A stretch of 44,031 nucleotides of DNA from contig JBMNOD010000021.1 of NCBI GenBank assembly GCA_050942875.1, forward strand, positions 1 to 44,031. The letters run 5' to 3'. A program made the position numbers and the translations under genes. Position 1 is the first letter of the stretch. Each line of letters starts with the position of its first letter. Positions 17,601-25,700 of the stretch are shown here, in pieces. Source of the DNA: JAAZAI01 sp050942875. Lineage in GTDB: Bacteria > Verrucomicrobiota > Kiritimatiellia > RFP12 > UBA3636. Below the pieces are notes generated by a model. That model ran no database searches and was not told where the DNA came from. It worked only from the letters and a program-made list of their open reading frames with translations.

Positions 17601-18431
17601 GTTGTATTCGCCGCCGGTGGCCGTCACGCGACCGCCGGAGATGTTCACCGTGCCGCCTGCACCGTAGTAGCCGCCGCCGCCGATGCCCGCGCCGTTCTCG
17701 CCGCCCACGGCCGTGACCGTGCCGCCGGTGATTTCGACCGTGCCGCCATCGTCGCCGTAGCCGCCGCCGATGCCGGCGCCGCCGAGGCCGCCCGTGGCTG
17801 TGACCGTGCCGTCGCTGATGGTCACGGTGCCGCCACGACTGTACAAGCCTCCGCCGATGCCCGCGCCGCACTCGCCGCCCGTGGCCGCGACCGTGCCGCC
17901 GTAGATGGTCACCGTGCCGCCATGACCGTATTGGCCGCCGCCAATGCCCGCGCCGCACTCGCCGCCCCATGCGGTCAGCGAGCCCGTCGCGGCGCCGGGC
18001 GCGTGGGTGATGGAGATTTCCCGCCCCGACGGAACTTCAAGTCCCGCGCGGCCGTCACCGGAGGCGAGCCTGTTCCTGCCTGCCAGAAAGAGCGAGACGC
18101 AGGCGTTCGCCTCCAGCGCGAAGGCGCTCTGGCCGTCGCCCGTCGCCCGAAGGGTCAGGTTCGAGAGCGTGACCGCGTTCACCACGCCCTCTGGAACGAC
18201 GACGCAGACGTCGCCTGCCGTGTTCCTGCCGGAAAGCGTGAAGGGACCCGCGCCACCGAGTGCGAGGATGCGGGCTTTCGGGTCGTAAGACCAGCCCGGG
18301 CCGACCGAGCCGTAGGAGTCGAGCATGACGCCGTTGACTCTCACGCCGACGGGGTCGGCGAAGACTGCGGCCGTTGCCGCGACGGTTGCCGCAACGGCGG
18401 CAAGGAATCGAATCAGGGTGTGTTTTTTCAT
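14622..18431 (-). CDS. Giant exported surface protein with three Gly-rich GAGIGGG beta modules
   Basis: The 1269-residue protein has a signal peptide (1-25, ending VFA) and AAGGAG before its ATG. Three homologous modules begin at about residues 28, 448 and 874 with GVxVNG. Each contains an all-beta segment (GPFTLSGxN...VTLSNLTLRATG) and a block of GAGIGGG...GGTVTISGGTVTATGG repeats of about 30 residues. Each ends with IRLA... and a D(D/E)GxIYLWLPD..Y.FTA unit. The style resembles Cthe_2159-type carbohydrate-binding beta-helix proteins and BspA-associated surface proteins. The final 50 residues (FKVEYCTDLADGVW...RLFLRVLSR) match the end of the next protein. It is probably exported to the cell surface for adhesion or glycan binding. 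No membrane barrel or enzyme motif is present. Confidence 0.8.
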   Translation of the reverse strand: MKKHTLIRFLAAVAATVAATAAVFADPVGVRVNGVMLDSYGSVGPGWSYDPKARILALGGAGPFTLSGRNTAGDVCVVVPEGVVNAVTLSNLTLRATGDGQSAFALEANACVSLFLAGRNRLASGDGRAGLEVPSGREISITHAPGAATGSLTAWGGECGAGIGGGQYGHGGTVTIYGGTVAATGGECGAGIGGGLYSRGGTVTISDGTVTATGGLGGAGIGGGYGDDGGTVEITGGTVTAVGGENGAGIGGGGYYGAGGTVNISGGRVTATGGEYNAAGIGGGDDGAGGTVTISGGWVAATGGSYGTGIGGGGIWDGAGGTVAISGGTVFAQGNNSWRDMGPALRYAGNEYGTNIFTGGSIRLASSSAAPTPSNGTVRVGYATVSGFEPCEMVEFTNRGNLPNDYGTTDIYADDDGSIYLWLPDDNYHFTANGRHCTTRIKDGAGPTGVTVNGEEAAYGPANPDTAGWSFDAANRTVTLSGAGPFTLSGANVIGGVGIAVASGVTNTVALSNLTLKATGANQCAFALGTGANVSLVLAGVNTLASGEDRAGIEVAEGQTLAITHAPGDATGSLTATGGECGAGIGGGDTHGGTVTIHGGTITAFGSWGGAGIGGGRTGNGGTIEITGGSVFAQGGENGAGIGGATSYGDGGTVTISGGTVFAQGGENSAGIGGGGRGGNGGMVTISGGTVSATGGEFGAGIGGGGNAYYGGGCAGGTVEITGGTVVATGSDYAAGIGGGYKGAGGTVTINGGTVAAAGGCDAEDIGHGNGATVSGANIFTGGSIRLANMIISASPSNDNMDPLACAVVSGFAPDAPVVFASPASGLPDYYGTNDIAADAYGCIYLWLTDGTFVFTANERACSARVEKGPVGSSGVTINGDDVAFEPADPYAVGWTRASGSPVISGLGPFTISGANVLGQVSIGITDNYFRPSVTLSNLTIRSTSEAPVFVVSSPDVSILLAGTNTLASDASRAGLELRMFSSVSIDSADGGRGVLHATGGSDSPGIGIGIGNVDKAGATAPGGAGSRAAPYEITIDGGEIHATGGINGAGIGGDGGALFVTVSGGTLFAAGDAANGVPDIGFREDSSFFCENTFAGGSIRLANNWISAAPVNNGAERVWCMTFPGFAPGATPEIAGLPEGYGTDDLVADEDGRLYLWLPSDDYLFTVDGVYHVATVAGADAAATDRHFFIDSFSLADDTATFTLDSRLPADLFHGWLDTATFKVEYCTDLADGVWTTLPGAVQRSGTTLSVGFTPPDSPRLFLRVLSR

Positions 18432-18462
18432 GGGTGGCTCCTTTTGTAGTCGCTAGTCGCTA

Positions 18463-18509
18463 GGGGCTAGTCGCTAGGGGTTAGGGGTTAGGGGCTAGGT
18501 GTTAGGGGG
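18463..18509 (+). repeat. Telomere-like G-rich repeat (TTAGGGG/CTAGGGG)
   Basis: Five runs of four or five G (18463, 18477, 18484, 18491 and 18505) are separated mainly by TTA or CTA spacers. The tract lies 32-78 bases before the start of the minus-strand surface-protein gene. The pattern satisfies a G-quadruplex rule with four-base tetrads on the plus strand, which is the template strand for that gene. A related tract lies before the next surface-protein gene. Confidence 0.8.
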
Positions 18510-18685
18510 TAGTTTTTAGTGAGAAGAGCGTAGAGAGGAGTGAGGAGTTTAGGAAATTACGAACTGCGAAAGGGTGGCGGGAGTGGAGGTTTTTTGAACT
18601 ACGAAATACACGAAAGGCACGAAAAGGGGAGGTAAAACCGGGGTCTGGGGCGGATCCCCGGCGGAAACTCCTCTCTTCTCACTCC
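18510..18685. other. Intergenic repeat mosaic between the two surface-protein genes
   Basis: No gene is seen. The region carries CCCCAGACCCCGGTTT on the minus strand at 18635-18650. A CTACGAAATACACGAAA unit at about 18599 recurs near 22197. GAGGAGTGAGGAG-type tracts occur on both strands near 18536 and 18677, with a relative near 21380. I see no strong promoter here for the downstream gene. Confidence 0.6.
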
Positions 18686-21307
18686 TCACTCCGCACTGAT
18701 AGAGGCCTCCACCTTGAAGAAGCGGGCGGGGGCGGCGGCGTCGAGGTTGATAAAGGCGAGGGCGCCGTCTTCCGTTGCAAAGATGCTTTGGTTGGGCACC
18801 GGCTGCCAGGTTCCGTTGAGGTCGTCCGTGCTGTAGAGGGTGTACCAGAGGCCGGCTTCGGCGTTGTCGATCACGAGGGTGGCGGCGCCGTCGCCGATCA
18901 CGAATCCCGTGCCGTCCGCGGGGAGGGCCGGCTTCGCGGGAAGGCCGGACGCGAGGTAGTACGTGACGCCGATCACCGGGCTGTTGGTGAAGGTGCCGCC
19001 CGTGACGGTGAACATGTCGAGGTTCCAGTCTGTTGCCGCCACGGCGTCGTCCGGGATCTTCCACGCCATGCCGGGGCCTTCGGCGTTCAGCTTGATGCCG
19101 GTGCATTTGTAGAACATGAAGCGGTAGCAGGCGTTGGTCAGACTCGTTGCGGGCAGCGTCGGCAGACGCTTCAGTCCCGTGCAGCTTTGGAACATGTAGG
19201 AGCAGCAGTCGGGCGCCAGCGTCGTGGCGGGCAGCGCCGGCGTGTTCGTCAGCCCCGTGCAGGAGGTGAACATGCCGTTGTAGCATCGTTCGGCCAGCGT
19301 GGCGGCCGGGAGCGCCGGTGCGCGGGTCAGCCCCGTGCATCGGTTGAACATGTTGGCGTAGCAGTAGTCGGCCAGATTGGTGGCCGGAAGCGCCGGGGCT
19401 TGCGTCAGCCCCGTGCAGCCGCGGAACATGTACTCGTAGCACCTTTCGGCCAGCGTCGTCGCCGGCAGCGTCGGCGCCGTCGTCAGGCCGGTGCAGTCGT
19501 AGAACATGCGGTTGTAGCAGTAGGGTGCCAGCGTGGTGGCGGGCAGCGCCGGGGTCGTCGTCAGGCTCGTGCAGCCGTAGAACATGCGGTGGTAGCAGTA
19601 GTCGGCCAGCGTGGTGGCGGGCAGTGCCGGCGCGCTCGTCAGGCCGGTGCATTTGTGGAACATGTAGCCGTAGCAGAATTCAGCCAGATTCGTGGCGCGC
19701 AATACCGGTGCCTGCACCAGGCTCGTGCAGCCGTTGAACATGCCGTTATAGCACCTTTCGGGCAGTATCGTGGCCGGCAGTTCCGGCGCGCTCGTCAGGC
19801 TCGTGCAGCCGTTGAACAGGTTGTAGTAGCAGTGGTTGGCCAGGGTCGTGGCCGGGAGCGACGGCGTACTGGCGAGCGCCGCGCAGTCCCTGAAGAGGTA
19901 CGCGAAGCAGCAGGACGCCATTGTCGGGTGGTCGCCGTCGGCCACTGTCGCATGGTCGAGCAGGGTTTCGATGTTGCCGGAGCAGGCGACCGGGTTGTCG
20001 GCGGTGATGAGCCAGGGAGATGACGTGGAACTGCCGGTGATGTACGTGTTTCCTGATCCGCAGAGGTGGGGCTTGTGTTCGCCGGCGCCGTTGTCGGGCG
20101 CGGCGGTGGCGCCGCTGGCGGTGAAGACGGACCAGAACGACGTGTCGGTGGACCAGTACAGCGTCCCGTTCCATGTTTTTTGCCGCGGCGTGATCGTGAA
20201 GGCGTTTGCGCTGGAGAAGGTGAGGTACGCGCCTGCGGACGGCGGCGCCATCGCCGACAAGGCCGCCGTGGCGTTCGCCTTGTCGATGATAGCGGCGTAG
20301 TTTCCGCCGCCTGCCGTGAAGCTGTAGCTGCCGTTGGGCAGCCAGAGGTGGAGCTTGCCGGCGCTGTCGGCCACGAGGTCGTTCATGCCGTAGGGGGCGA
20401 GGCCGATGACGACGATTGAGGCGCAGGGCGTGAGGTTCGTCACCGTCATGCGCCAGACGCGGTTCGCGCCGTCCGTGGGGGTGGTGGTGATGCTGTCGTT
20501 CGTCAGGTGGATGGCGCCGCCGGTGAAGGTGTTTGCGCCGGAGGTTGTGGCGCCGGCGCCCCGCCCGATGTCCGCGCCGCCGTTCTTGCCCTGCGCGAAG
20601 AGCGTGCCGCCGGTGAGGCTCGTGTTGCCGCCTTTGCCGCCATTGCCGCCGCCGACGCCCGCGCCGTTGCTGCCGCCGGTGGCTGTGACCGTGCCGCCGT
20701 TGACGGTCAGCGCGCCGCCTTTGCCGCCGCTGCCGCCGCCGATGCCCGCGCCGTTGCCGCCGCCGGAGGCCTCGACCATGCTGCTGTTGACGATCACCGT
20801 GCCGCCGTCGCCGTTCTTGCCGCCGCCGATGCCCGCGCCGTTGTCGCCGCCCGTGGCGATCAGCCTGTCCGCCGGGTCGGCTGACGAGCGGGCGATCGAG
20901 AGCGACGCGCCCGTCGGTACTTCGATGCCGGCGCGATCCTTCCCCGAGGCCAGCGTGTTCGTGCCTTTGAGGATGAGCGAGACGGAGGCGTTCGCCTCCA
21001 GCGCGAAAATGCACTGGCCGTCGCCGGACGTCTGGAGGTTCAGGTTCCAGATCCTGACCGTGTTCGTGACGCCGCTCGGGATGACGATGCGCGCCTTGCC
21101 CGCCGTGTTGGTGCCGGAGACCATGAAGTTGCCCGACCCGTGAAACCTGAGGACGCCGGTTGGCGAGTCGTACGTCCAGTTCGGGTCGTCGATCGAGGCG
21201 TCGTCGTTGAGGTGGACGCTGTTCACCGTCACTCCGATGGGGACGGCGCCGACGGTGGCCGCGAAGGCGAGGGGCAGGAGAATTGTGTTCCAGATGTGCC
21301 TTTTCAT
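18686..21307 (-). CDS. Exported surface protein: GAGIGGG beta module plus BspA-type leucine-rich repeats
   Basis: This 873-residue protein has a signal peptide (MKRHIWNTILLPLAFAATVGA). One copy of the Gly-rich beta module spans about 24-345, homologous to the modules of the adjacent protein. A linker follows (YLTFSSANAFTITPRQKTWNG). From about 464 to 744 come ten to eleven repeats of 26 residues with the consensus LPATTLAxxCYxxMFxxCTGLTxAPA, a BspA/LRR_5-like unit with two conserved Cys each. The C-terminal domain (GLWYTLYSTDDLNGTWQPV...ARFFKVEAS) is shared with the triplicated protein. An in-frame TTG start at 21319 is possible; the ATG at 21307 is preferred because it gives a clean signal peptide. 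BspA-type repeats often bind host or matrix proteins; that role here is inferred. Confidence 0.82.
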   Translation of the reverse strand: MKRHIWNTILLPLAFAATVGAVPIGVTVNSVHLNDDASIDDPNWTYDSPTGVLRFHGSGNFMVSGTNTAGKARIVIPSGVTNTVRIWNLNLQTSGDGQCIFALEANASVSLILKGTNTLASGKDRAGIEVPTGASLSIARSSADPADRLIATGGDNGAGIGGGKNGDGGTVIVNSSMVEASGGGNGAGIGGGSGGKGGALTVNGGTVTATGGSNGAGVGGGNGGKGGNTSLTGGTLFAQGKNGGADIGRGAGATTSGANTFTGGAIHLTNDSITTTPTDGANRVWRMTVTNLTPCASIVVIGLAPYGMNDLVADSAGKLHLWLPNGSYSFTAGGGNYAAIIDKANATAALSAMAPPSAGAYLTFSSANAFTITPRQKTWNGTLYWSTDTSFWSVFTASGATAAPDNGAGEHKPHLCGSGNTYITGSSTSSPWLITADNPVACSGNIETLLDHATVADGDHPTMASCCFAYLFRDCAALASTPSLPATTLANHCYYNLFNGCTSLTSAPELPATILPERCYNGMFNGCTSLVQAPVLRATNLAEFCYGYMFHKCTGLTSAPALPATTLADYCYHRMFYGCTSLTTTPALPATTLAPYCYNRMFYDCTGLTTAPTLPATTLAERCYEYMFRGCTGLTQAPALPATNLADYCYANMFNRCTGLTRAPALPAATLAERCYNGMFTSCTGLTNTPALPATTLAPDCCSYMFQSCTGLKRLPTLPATSLTNACYRFMFYKCTGIKLNAEGPGMAWKIPDDAVAATDWNLDMFTVTGGTFTNSPVIGVTYYLASGLPAKPALPADGTGFVIGDGAATLVIDNAEAGLWYTLYSTDDLNGTWQPVPNQSIFATEDGALAFINLDAAAPARFFKVEASISAE

Positions 21308-21320
21308 GGGCTTTGTCAAT

Positions 21321-21368
21321 TTTATATGGGGCTAGGGGTTAGGTTTATATGGGGCTAGGGGTTAGGGG
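21321..21368 (+). repeat. 23-bp tandem duplication of a telomere-like G-rich unit
   Basis: TTTATATGGGGCTAGGGG plus TTAGG (21321-21343) is repeated exactly at 21344-21366 and followed by a further GG. Five GGGG runs result, spaced by CTA, TTA and one 12-base gap. The tract starts 14 bases from the ATG of the leucine-rich-repeat surface protein, so it overlaps the expected promoter or leader. On the minus strand each unit ends in ATATAAA, which could act as a -10 box. Confidence 0.85.
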
Positions 21369-21471
21369 TTGGTTTTAGCGAGGAGTGAGGAGGGCGGAGC
21401 GAGGAGCGTTGGCCGGGGGCACCCCAGACCCCGGTTTTAGGGAATTGCGAATGACGAATGACTTGGCTGTT

Positions 21472-21507
21472 GCGGCTTCGCCGAGTGGGGAATGGCCACG
21501 AAAAACA
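21472..21507 (+). repeat. GGCTTCGCCGAGTGGG dispersed module
   Basis: It is identical to the reverse complement of 107-142 except for one base. The core GCTTCGCCGAGTGGG is shared with the tandem array at 34222-34417, where the continuation is TTTTGTCCACGG in place of GAATGGCCACG. The element therefore exists in two subtypes. Confidence 0.75.
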
Positions 21508-21667
21508 CAAAAAGAAGGTGGATGGGCGAGGGTGGCGTGGTGCGGGTGGTGTTTTTCGTGGCTATGATAAAAGCGCAGGTGGTAGATCGGTTGGGGAAGC
21601 TTCGATAGTCCATGGACCATGGTTCAGAGTCCTTGATTGCTGGGTGATGAGCGGATCGGTCGGAAGC

Positions 21668-21687
21668 CACGGGTTGGAAAACCCGTG
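21668..21687. repeat. Short hairpin repeat CACGGGTT/AACCCGTG
   Basis: Eight-base arms surround a GGAA loop. The same 20 bases, followed by CCCCT in both places, occur again at 22379-22398. Neither copy is near a gene end, so a dispersed palindromic element is more likely than a terminator. Confidence 0.75.
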
Positions 21688-22352
21688 CCCCTGTTTTGCT
21701 GTCGTACATGTACACAGCGAAGCGGTACACGTAAGCGTATGCGGAGATGCGGGGCATGCTTGAACGGGAACGGGGCGGGGGAAGTCCAAAAAGAAAAGAG
21801 ACAAGAAACGGGGTTTTCGTCTCTTGTCTCTCGTTTGTGGTTGAACGAATCAGGCGCCCGTGCGGAGGTGCGAAAGCGGGGGGGCGTCAGGCAGCCAATA
21901 GGGGGCTCGGTGATGTTTTTCGTGGTGGGGGTGTTCACGGCCGGCTTTTGGATGAAAGGGGGTCATGAGATGGAATTCACACAGCGATGCACAGTGTAGA
22001 GAATTTCATGGGAGAAAGCAAGAAGGAATTCAAATTTTTCCACTAGGAATTATGCTGGTTGTGAAGTCAGCATAATGCTGATGGTGGGGGGTGGAGATTG
22101 GGCACTTGAAGCTGGGCTGGAGGGAAACGTTGTCGAGGACTTTGGCGTGAGCTTTGTCGGACGGCGAAAGGATGGGCGAATGTGGATGTTTTTAAACTAC
22201 GAAATACACGAAAAGGGGTGGAAGGGATTAGGGGCTAGGAATTAGGGGTTAGTGCTGTTGTGGCTTTGCCGAGTGGGTTTTGTCCACGGAAAGCACAAAA
22301 TCTTGTATGGCGATGATGGAAGATCAAGTGAGTGGCGCACCTCGGACAGGGG

Positions 22353-22398
22353 CACGGACATTCCTGTCCGTGGTTTGACACGGGTTGGAAAACCCGTG
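22353..22398. repeat. Two adjacent short hairpins of one design
   Basis: 22353-22372 has arms CACGGACA and TGTCCGTG around TTCC. 22379-22398 has arms CACGGGTT and AACCCGTG around GGAA and is identical to 21668-21687. Both are eight-base stems with four-base loops beginning CACGG, six bases apart, which looks like a paired unit of one repeat family. Confidence 0.7.
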
Positions 22399-22708
22399 CC
22401 CCTTTGTCCATTGCCCGCGGAGACCGCGGTCCCCAGCGAGACGACCCACGATGGGCGGACCAGACGACGGAACGCTGGGGCGCGTCACATGATCCAAAGG
22501 CCAAGGTAGGCGAGACGGGAGACACGAGACGGGAGCGAATACGTGTACGTTTTTCCATTGAGATCGGGATCGTCATCGAAAACCTTTCGGATGTTTAACA
22601 AAAGAGTTGTCGAAAGCCAAAGATCAGCCTGAAGAATCCAATCCTGTGATCCTGTAATCCTGTCAAAAAGATTCTTCTCCGTGTTCCTGCCCGTCTCTCC
22701 GTCTTGCT

Positions 22709-25700
22709 TTAGGGACGCCAGCGCATGACTTCCCGCCACAGCTTGTCGAGGCGCTGGGGGGAGACGGGGGCGGGGGTGCGGAGTTCCTGGGCCCAGACGG
22801 AGACGCGGAGCTCTTCGACCATCCAGCGGTGTTCTTCAAGGGCGGCGGCGTTGTGGGGCGGGGCGTCGTCGATGGTTTTTGCAAATGTGGTGTGGCGCGT
22901 CCAGACGGGGCGGACCGCGGCGAACTTCCGGCGTTCCTTTTCGGGGTCGAGGTTGCCGCGTTCGATGCGGATTTGCACGGCTTCGAGGTAGCGCGGGTAT
23001 TCGAGCAGGCGCTTGAAGGGGATGTCGCGGGCGAAGCCGGGGAAGAGGAGCCAGCCGATTTGCTCGGCGATGTCGGCCGCGCTTTCGTCGGGCAGCTTCC
23101 GCGCGGCGTCCAGGTCGCGCAGGCAGTCTTCGGCGGTCGCCAGGACCGCCGAGACGAGCTTCGCCAGCGCGGCGTGGATGCCGGCGAAGTGCGAACGCCG
23201 CGCCGCGATGTGCTGGGCGAGCGCCGGGGCGGTGCGGGGCGGGGGGGCGGAGCCATCGGCGAAGACGGCCTGGAGCGCGCCGTGGAAGATGTCGGCGGCG
23301 AGGCTCGGCTGCGGCGGCAGGCGCGAGCCGGCGGGCGCGGCGGGCGCGGCGGACGCGGCGAAGAACGCCGCGTCCAGCGCGTCGAGGCCCTTGCGGGTCG
23401 TGGCGGGTCTTGGGCGCGGTGGCGGGGTGCGGACTCCGCCACCGCGGCGGAGGTGGGGGCCTTCGACGAGGGCGACGAGCTTGAGGACGCCCTGGCGGTG
23501 CGCGGCGTCGGCGGTTTCGCGGACGGGGAAGAGGCGCAGCGCGACGGCGTCGCCGTCGTCGCAGAGCGCGGGGTAGGCGACGAGGGGGCCGCCGGCGTGG
23601 CCGATCTGGATTTCTTCGGGGAGGTCGGGGAAGTCGAGCGTGCGGATGTTCTGGATTTCGCGGAGGCCGGATTTGCCGAACGCGGGCGGGGCGGGCGGCC
23701 AGGCGATGGCGGGGGCGAGGGCGGCGAGTTCGCGGTGGAACTCCAGGACGTCGGCCTTGTCGCGCGAGACGAACGCCTCCTGGCCGCGTTCGTCGAGCAC
23801 GCGCCAGCGGATGCGGAGGTGGGATGGCATGCGGGATTCGTCCCAGAGGCCGGGCGCGTAGCCGATGCCGGTTTCCTGGCTGAGGGCGCGGGCGAGCGAC
23901 ACGGCGAGCGGCGCGTGCGGATCCATGGCGTCGAGGCAGCGCGCGGCGATGCCGGGGACGTCCCGCGCCCGGAGGTCGCCGCCGAGCGCCTTGGCGATGT
24001 CGGCGATTTCGGCGTGGGTGAGCATGCGCAGCATGGCGGCGACTTTGTCGGGAAGCGCGCCGGGGACGAGCCAGTCGGAGAGCCAGAGCCGGAGCAGCGG
24101 AATGTCGGGGACGCGGATGGTGCAGGTGATGCCGTCGTCGTCGGCGCGGAGGTTGTGGCGGTAGGCGAGCGGCAGGCGGCGCCCCGTGATGTGGACGTGG
24201 TCGGGGAAGCCGGCCACGTCGTCGGGCGGCGTCTCGAAGTCCGCTTCGGTGAAGCGGAGCGCGCTTGTCTCGGCGTGCGGGGCGTGGGCGAGCCAGTTGC
24301 GCAGCGCGGGGACGTTGACGCAGTGCTTCGGAAGCACGGCGTCGTAGCGTTCGACGAAGATGTCGAGGTCGCTTTCGGGGCTGGCGCTGCGCGTCTTGTG
24401 CGCGGCGGCGAGGGCGCGGCCCATGAAGTCGAGGTTTTCCTTGACGACGGGCGGGACGGGCTTCGGGAATTCGCCTTCGACGAGGCCGTGGCGGATGAAG
24501 AGCGAACGGGCGGTTTCGGGTTCGATTTTCGAGAGGTCGGCGCGGACGCCTTCGGAGATGACGAGGCCGTGGAGCACGATGGTGAGCAGGGCGCGGGCCG
24601 TGCCGACTTTGGGGTCCCAGTATTCGCCGTGGAAGTGGTAGCGGCAGACGTGGCGCGCGAGGGGTTCGATCCAGGCCGGGTCGATGGCGGCGACGCGGCG
24701 GGCGTAGAGCCGCGCCGTGTCGACGATCTCCGCCGCCATGACCCATTGCGGGGCGGTCTTGTAGAGCCCCGAGCCGGGGAAGATGGAGAAGCGCACGCCG
24801 TTGGCGCCTTTGTATTCCTTGGCGTCGGGATCCCAGACGCCGATGCCGGAGAGCATGCCGGCGAGGAGCGCCTTGTGGAGCGGGGCGTCGGAGTCGGCCT
24901 GGGTCGCCGTGTCGATGCCGTCGGCGCGAAGCTGCTTTTCGAGCTGGTTGCGGACGTCCTCCCATTCGACGAGGCGGCGGTAGGAGACGCAATGGTCGAG
25001 GCAGCGCCGGCGCGTGGCGGAGCGGGAGAGGGGCTTGGCGCCGTCGTGGAAGAAGCGCCAGAGCAGGAGGATGCCGGCGAAGTCGGAGCGTTCGGCCTTG
25101 AACTTGGCGTGCAGCCTGGCGGCTTCGTCGAGCCGGTCGGCGGGGCGCACGAGCGGGTCTTCGCAGGCGAGGGCCGAGACGACGACGAGGGCGTCGCGCA
25201 TGCAGCGTTCGCGCTCGGCGGCGAGGAGCATCCGGGCGAGGCGCGGTTCGAGCGGGAAGCGGACGATCTGGCGGCCGAGCGCCGTGATGCCGTAGCGCGT
25301 CGCGGGCGGGGCGCCGTCGCGTCGCGGCGGGTTCTCGGCGATGGCGCCGAGCTCCAGCAGCTCCTTGTAGCCTTCGCGGACGCGGGCGGGCGCCGGGGGG
25401 TGGATGAACGGGAAGTCGTCGAGGTCGCCGAGGCGCCAGTCGAGCATCGAGAGGATGAGGCCGGCGAGCGAGGTGCGCCGGATTTCGGGTTCGGTGAATT
25501 CGGGGCGCCGCTTGAGGTCGGCTTCCGAGTAGAGCCGGATGCAGAGCCCCGGGCCGATGCGACCGCAGCGGCCCTTGCGCTGTTCGGCGGAGGCTTGCGA
25601 GACGGGTTCGATGTGGAGGCGCTTGACGCGCGCCCGGGCGTTGTAGCGGCTGATGCGCGCGAGGCCGGAGTCGATGACGCAGCGGATGCCGGGGATCGTG

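Larger units (their letters stand above)
21369..22708. other. 1.3-kb non-coding mosaic of dispersed repeats
   Basis: The open frames here are short, overlap on both strands and show no protein family, so I call no gene. Recognisable pieces, in order, are a GAGGAGTGAGGAG tract; CCCCAGACCCCGGTTT (21422-21437); the GGCTTCGCCGAGTGGG module (21472-21507, with a relative at about 22259-22297); the CAGAGTCCTTGATTG module (21608-21640); small hairpins (21668, 22353, 22379); a TACGAAATACACGAAAAGG unit (22197-22217); an ATTAGGGGCTAGG tract (about 22228-22248); and an AATCCTGTGATCCTGTAATC tract (22637-22656) matching 34440-34464. The leftover DNA at 22000-22190 is AT-richer with nothing identifiable. 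Confidence 0.7.

Noticed and set aside
18463..18509. True linear-chromosome telomere
   Set aside because: The G-rich tract is internal, short and flanked by ordinary genes on both sides.
21437..22576. Several 80-120-codon frames in the large intergenic region
   Set aside because: They overlap each other on both strands, consist of repeat DNA and show no coding character or ribosome-binding sites.
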